Source of the DNA: Acidocella sp. KAb 2-4 | Lineage (GTDB): Bacteria > Pseudomonadota > Alphaproteobacteria > Acetobacterales > Acetobacteraceae | Reading direction: 5' to 3' | Assembly (NCBI RefSeq): GCF_020567705.1 | Contig: NZ_JAJDJU010000006.1 | Coordinates: 1 to 64,000, forward strand | DNA length: 64,000 nucleotides | Shown: one piece after another, positions 60,796 through 64,000 of the stretch | Layout: every line of letters begins with the position of its first letter | Position numbering within the stretch: the first letter of the stretch is position 1 | Program-made: the position numbers and the translations under genes | The notes under the pieces: model-generated | Databases searched by the model: none | Seen by the model: the letters and a program-made list of their open reading frames with translations, nothing else | What the model was told of the DNA's origin: nothing

Positions 60796-61269
60796 GTGAC
60801 CACTTTAGAGAACCGCATTGCACGCCTGGAAGCCGAGAGCGAGATCCGCCGGCTCAAGGCTCGCTATCTGAATGCCTGCGACACCAAGGATCCCATGGCC
60901 ATCCGCGCCTGCTTTACCGTAGACGCGGTGCTGGACTACGCCCCAATGGGCCAGTTCAGCGTGAACCAACTCATCGAGGTCTTCACCGAACTCGCCGTTA
61001 AAACCCCCATCGCCGACTCCCACCAAGCGCATAATGCCGAGATCATCATACAGGATGATGGTCGCGCGCGGGGCCGATGGAGCTTGGGCTTCGTGACCTT
61101 GGACCCCGTGAGCAAGACGTTCAGGCTGATGCACGGCATGTATGAGGATGAATACGCTCTGACGCCCCAAGGATGGCGGATCGCGGCATCCCGGCACACG
61201 CCACGGCTGATTGCCGATGGCGCGCTGGTGGAAGACACACTCAAAATCACGGACCTGAAAGCCGTATGA
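60796..61269 (+). CDS. SnoaL-like (NTF2-fold) protein, BaiE/Hsh2-type candidate
   Basis: A 157-residue SnoaL_4 protein. It starts TTLENRIARLEAESEIRRLK and has ACFTVDAVLDYAP and RLMHGMYEDEYALTPQGWRI, as in dehydratases of the NTF2 fold such as BaiE/Hsh2-type bile-acid 7-alpha-dehydratases. GTG start with GAGG at 8 nt. Substrate unknown. Convergent with the aldehyde dehydrogenase gene. Confidence 0.78.
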   Translation: MTTLENRIARLEAESEIRRLKARYLNACDTKDPMAIRACFTVDAVLDYAPMGQFSVNQLIEVFTELAVKTPIADSHQAHNAEIIIQDDGRARGRWSLGFVTLDPVSKTFRLMHGMYEDEYALTPQGWRIAASRHTPRLIADGALVEDTLKITDLKAV

Positions 61270-61299
61270 CGCGCCGCCTCGCTCAGAGCCGCAAGGTCT

Positions 61300-62682
61300 T
61301 CAGCAACCGGGCGTAAAGCTGTCCTGAATAGGGGGGCACCAGCCGCTGCGGTACACCGTACGCGCGTGCGAGAATTGCGCGAAGCCTTCCCGTCCGTGAT
61401 ACGCGCCCATGCCGGACGCGCCCACCCCGCCAAACGGCGCGTCATGGGCGGCGACCTGGAGCAGCACGTCGTTGACCGCCACACCGCCGGAGATCGTATG
61501 CGCCAGCACCAGCCGCTCCTCCCGCGCGTCCGCCCCGAAATAATACAACGCCAATGGACGCGACCCCGCATTGATCCGCGTGATCACGGCCTCAATCTCC
61601 GTGTAGGTCTCAACCTGCAACACTGGTCCGAAGATCTCTTCCTGCGCGATCCGGCTGTCTTGCGGCGGGTCGATCACCAATTGCAGCGGCCAACGGCGCG
61701 AGTTGGTGCTGAGCCCGCCGCCGCAATCCACAATCCGCCCGCCGCGCGTGCGGATCTCGGCAAGATACCCCTCCAGCCGAGCCTGGTGCCGTGCGTTCAC
61801 GATCGCTGTCAGAGCCTCACCCCCCGCCGTAACGGGAAACAAGCGTTGATGCGTCTGCGTGCAGGCGGCGATGAGCGTCTCCAACCTCGCGCGCGGCACG
61901 AAAACTGTGTCGGGCGCCACGCAGATCTGCCCGGCATTCATCGCCTTGCCCTCGACAATGCGCTTGGCTGCCAGTGCGATGTCGGCATCGCGCCCGATAA
62001 TCGCTGGCGATTTGCCACCAAGTTCGAGAGTCACCGGCGTCAACCGATCAGCCGCGGCGCGCATCACCCGCATGCCGGTGGCCGAACTGCCGGTGAGCAC
62101 CAGATGATCGAAGGGCAGTGCGCTGAAGGCAGCGGCGGCTCTGGCGTCGCCGCAAACCACCGTCAGTTCGTCCTCGGCAAAAGCGGCCTGCACCGCTTTA
62201 CGCAGCGCCTCCGCCGTGCACGGCACAAATTCCGATGGCTTCAGCATCGCCCGGTTACCCGCCGCCAGCACGAAGGCCAGCGGCGCGAGCGTGGTGAACA
62301 GCGGTACATTCCAGGTGCCGAGAATACCCACCACCCCTTTCGGCAGATGCTCCACCCGCACCCGCGCGCCGAACAGGCTAAACGGAAACACCCCCTGCCG
62401 CCGCTCGGGTTTCATCCAGCGACGCACATGGGCGCGGGCATATTTCACGGAGTTGAACGTCGCCATCACGTCGTTCATCAGCGAGACCTCGCGCGGCCGT
62501 CCACCGAAATCCTCGTCCAGCGCGGCGCAGAATTCATCCGCATGCTCCCGCAGTAAGCGCAGCAGCCGTGTCAGGCGATCGATGCGCAATGCCGCCGGCA
62601 CCTCGCCGCCCTCAATCTGCGCCACCTGCATACGGGCCAGCAATTGCATCTGCGCGCTGGCAACATCATCAGTTTCACTCAT
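61300..62682 (-). CDS. Aldehyde dehydrogenase (coniferyl aldehyde dehydrogenase-like)
   Basis: A 460-residue NAD(P)-dependent aldehyde dehydrogenase. VTLELGGKSP carries the general-base Glu, and NAGQICVAPD carries the nucleophilic Cys. The short overall length, N-terminal LLRLLREHADEF and C-terminal PPYSG-like end are typical of the coniferyl/fatty aldehyde branch. SD AAAGGCGAGACG upstream. It is 30 nt downstream of the GMC gene end when read on the minus strand... i.e. the ALDH gene follows the GMC gene in the same operon. It probably oxidises an aldehyde produced by the GMC oxidoreductase. Confidence 0.9.
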   Translation of the reverse strand: MSETDDVASAQMQLLARMQVAQIEGGEVPAALRIDRLTRLLRLLREHADEFCAALDEDFGGRPREVSLMNDVMATFNSVKYARAHVRRWMKPERRQGVFPFSLFGARVRVEHLPKGVVGILGTWNVPLFTTLAPLAFVLAAGNRAMLKPSEFVPCTAEALRKAVQAAFAEDELTVVCGDARAAAAFSALPFDHLVLTGSSATGMRVMRAAADRLTPVTLELGGKSPAIIGRDADIALAAKRIVEGKAMNAGQICVAPDTVFVPRARLETLIAACTQTHQRLFPVTAGGEALTAIVNARHQARLEGYLAEIRTRGGRIVDCGGGLSTNSRRWPLQLVIDPPQDSRIAQEEIFGPVLQVETYTEIEAVITRINAGSRPLALYYFGADAREERLVLAHTISGGVAVNDVLLQVAAHDAPFGGVGASGMGAYHGREGFAQFSHARTVYRSGWCPPIQDSFTPGC

Positions 62683-62712
62683 CGTCTCGCCTTTCTTGCA
62701 GAACGTTCCGTG

Positions 62713-64000
62713 TCAGCACCCGCCGCGCAGAAACGCCGACGCGCGCTCGCCAATCATAATCGCCGCGGCGTTGGTATTGCCCGAGATCAGCCTGGGCATT
62801 ACCGAGGCATCGGCCACGCGCAACCCCGCGACGCCGCGCACCCTCAACCGGCTGTCCACCACCGCCGTGGCATCCTCGCCCATCCGGCAGGTGCCGACCG
62901 GATGGTGTCCCGTTGTGCCGTTGGCGCGGGCATAGTCCAACAGCTGGCTGCGGGTTACAGCCGCCGCCCCAGGATAGATCTCCCCCACCATGACCGCCGC
63001 CAGTGCCGGTGCGGCCGCAATCCGCCGCGCCCAATCCATCCCCGCCAGAGTGGTCTCGATGTCATAATCGGTGCTGAGATAATTCATCAGGATGCGCGGC
63101 TTCGCGCTGGGGGCGGGGGAGGCCAGCTCGATCCGCCCACGCGAAGTCGGCCGGCAGACATTCGGCGCCAGTGTAAATCCGGGGAAATGGTGCAGCGCCT
63201 TCTTCTTCCCCTGCAACTCCCCGGAAAGCGGCAAAGCATGAAATTGCAGATCAGGTCTAGAAAGTTCAGGACGGCTACGCAGAAAAACACCGACCTCGGC
63301 GGCGGGCATGGTCATCGCCCCCCGCTTGCGCAGCAGATAATCCAACACCTCGATCATCACGCGCGGCCCAGCCAGCCTCTGGTTCATCGAGGCCATGCCA
63401 TCGCGCAGCCGCCACATCAGCGGCACCACCAAATGATCCTGCAAATTGGCGCCAACGTCCGGCGCCTCGGCTACCACCGGAATCCCGAGCCGCGCCAGCG
63501 CCGCGCCCGGGCCGATACCGGAGCGCATAAGCAATTGCGGTGTCGCCACCGCCCCGGCGCATAGAATTACCTCAGCGCGCGCCCGCGCCTCATGCGCCTC
63601 ACGCCCGAGATTATAGCGTACACCGCACACCCGCCGCTCGGCCATCACCAGATCCGTCACCGCCGCGCCGGTTTTCAGCGCCAGATTGGTCCGCCCCAGC
63701 GCCGGGCGCAGATAGCCATGCGCGGCCGAACAACGGCGTCCGCCCAGCATCGTCGTCTGATAAAATCCAGCACCTTCCTGCGCCACGCCATTGAAATCGC
63801 GCGTGCGCGGAATCCCCGCCTGTTCGGCGGCACGCAGCAGCAAATGCGAGAGCGGCGATGGCGCGGCGAGATCGGAGACGGCGATTGGCCCGTCAGTGCC
63901 ATGCAGCTCATCCGCAATGCCAAAATTGCGCTCCATGCGCTCGAAAAAAGGCGCGACATCCCGCCACCCCCAGCCACGCGCGCCCGCCGCATCCCAATCG
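62713..64000 (-). CDS. GMC family oxidoreductase (5' truncated by window end)
   Basis: At least 428 residues of a choline-dehydrogenase-like GMC flavoprotein that converts alcohols to aldehydes. The N-terminal FAD loop lies beyond the window edge. Visible: GWGWRDVAPFFERME, the GMC signature 2 GAVATPQLLMRSGIG, the catalytic His in TGHHPVGTCRMG, and the C-terminal SGNTNAAAIMIGERA. It is probably co-transcribed with the downstream aldehyde dehydrogenase, giving a two-step alcohol-to-acid route. Confidence 0.9.
   Translation of the reverse strand, partial: DWDAAGARGWGWRDVAPFFERMERNFGIADELHGTDGPIAVSDLAAPSPLSHLLLRAAEQAGIPRTRDFNGVAQEGAGFYQTTMLGGRRCSAAHGYLRPALGRTNLALKTGAAVTDLVMAERRVCGVRYNLGREAHEARARAEVILCAGAVATPQLLMRSGIGPGAALARLGIPVVAEAPDVGANLQDHLVVPLMWRLRDGMASMNQRLAGPRVMIEVLDYLLRKRGAMTMPAAEVGVFLRSRPELSRPDLQFHALPLSGELQGKKKALHHFPGFTLAPNVCRPTSRGRIELASPAPSAKPRILMNYLSTDYDIETTLAGMDWARRIAAAPALAAVMVGEIYPGAAAVTRSQLLDYARANGTTGHHPVGTCRMGEDATAVVDSRLRVRGVAGLRVADASVMPRLISGNTNAAAIMIGERASAFLRGGC

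Noticed and set aside
1-64000. tRNA, rRNA, CRISPR array, insertion sequence or prophage genes
   Set aside because: I saw no cloverleaf-like gene, regularly spaced repeats, transposase or phage proteins in either strand.

Overview
The window reads as one contiguous piece of a moderately high-GC proteobacterial chromosome. An alphaproteobacterium is most likely. The best sequence evidence is a perfect GTTC-N7-GTTC box, the LexA/SOS site typical of that class, directly in front of an imuA remnant. A perfect TTGAT-N4-ATCAA (FNR/FixK-type) box and an imuA-imuB layout fit this. I cannot name the genus.

Layout. (1) 0.2-20 kb, redox and small-molecule metabolism: two DUF1214 paralogues, SDRs, a convergent pair of paralogous membrane proteins, a P450 operon (P450cam-like P450, rubredoxin, two-[4Fe-4S] ferredoxin/NADPH reductase, TetR regulator) behind a double palindromic operator, an AraC regulator, a three-domain carboxylic acid reductase, a predicted metal-dependent hydrolase, a MarR regulator, an APH-fold kinase and a small Rieske protein. 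(2) 20.2-23 kb, housekeeping: queE-queD-queC (7-deazaguanine precursor synthesis) and a decayed SOS mutagenesis cassette (imuA/imuB relics) that still carries its LexA box. (3) 23-28.7 kb: TetR, two tandem KstD-type flavoproteins and a Rieske ring-hydroxylating oxygenase. (4) 28.7-30.8 kb: metR and metF, separated by what looks like a metE gene collapsed to 44 codons. (5) 30.9-37.7 kb: a minus-strand operon for steroid ring breakdown (ipdB, ipdA, meta-cleavage hydrolase, ketosteroid isomerase, fadA6-like thiolase, echA20-like hydratase, ipdC, second enoyl-CoA hydratase). (6) 38-47 kb: TIM-barrel protein, ferredoxin, flavin reductase, amidase, KshA-class Rieske oxygenase, amidohydrolase, acyl-CoA synthetase and SDRs. 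(7) 47-58.9 kb: SDRs, a KshA-like oxygenase, OYE-type reductase, alpha/beta hydrolase, HsaC-like extradiol dioxygenase, two HsaA-like monooxygenases, a third KstD-like flavoprotein and an EthD-domain protein. (8) 58.9-64 kb: two coupled Lrp/AsnC regulators, two SnoaL-like proteins, an aldehyde dehydrogenase and a GMC oxidoreductase that runs off the window.

How it fits together (inference from families). Ketosteroid isomerase, KstD-type dehydrogenases and KshA-type 9-alpha-hydroxylases would open ring B. HsaA (reduced flavin from an HsaB-like reductase), HsaC and HsaD-like hydrolases would cleave ring A. CoA ligase, EchA20, IpdC, IpdAB and FadA6 would process rings C/D. The window therefore holds most of an aerobic 9,10-seco steroid (sterol or bile-acid type) pathway. 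Its genes are split around a visibly GC-richer housekeeping block (about 20-31 kb).

Regulation visible in the sequence: the double operator at the P450 operon, palindromes at the TetR/kstD and metR/metF junctions, an FNR-type box in front of the extradiol dioxygenase gene, and a recurrent TTTGCGTATT-like element in several AT-rich promoter regions from about 46 to 61 kb. Most gene starts were set from Shine-Dalgarno (SD) spacing; several open frames extend upstream of the start chosen. I saw no tRNA, rRNA, CRISPR array, insertion sequence or replication origin.
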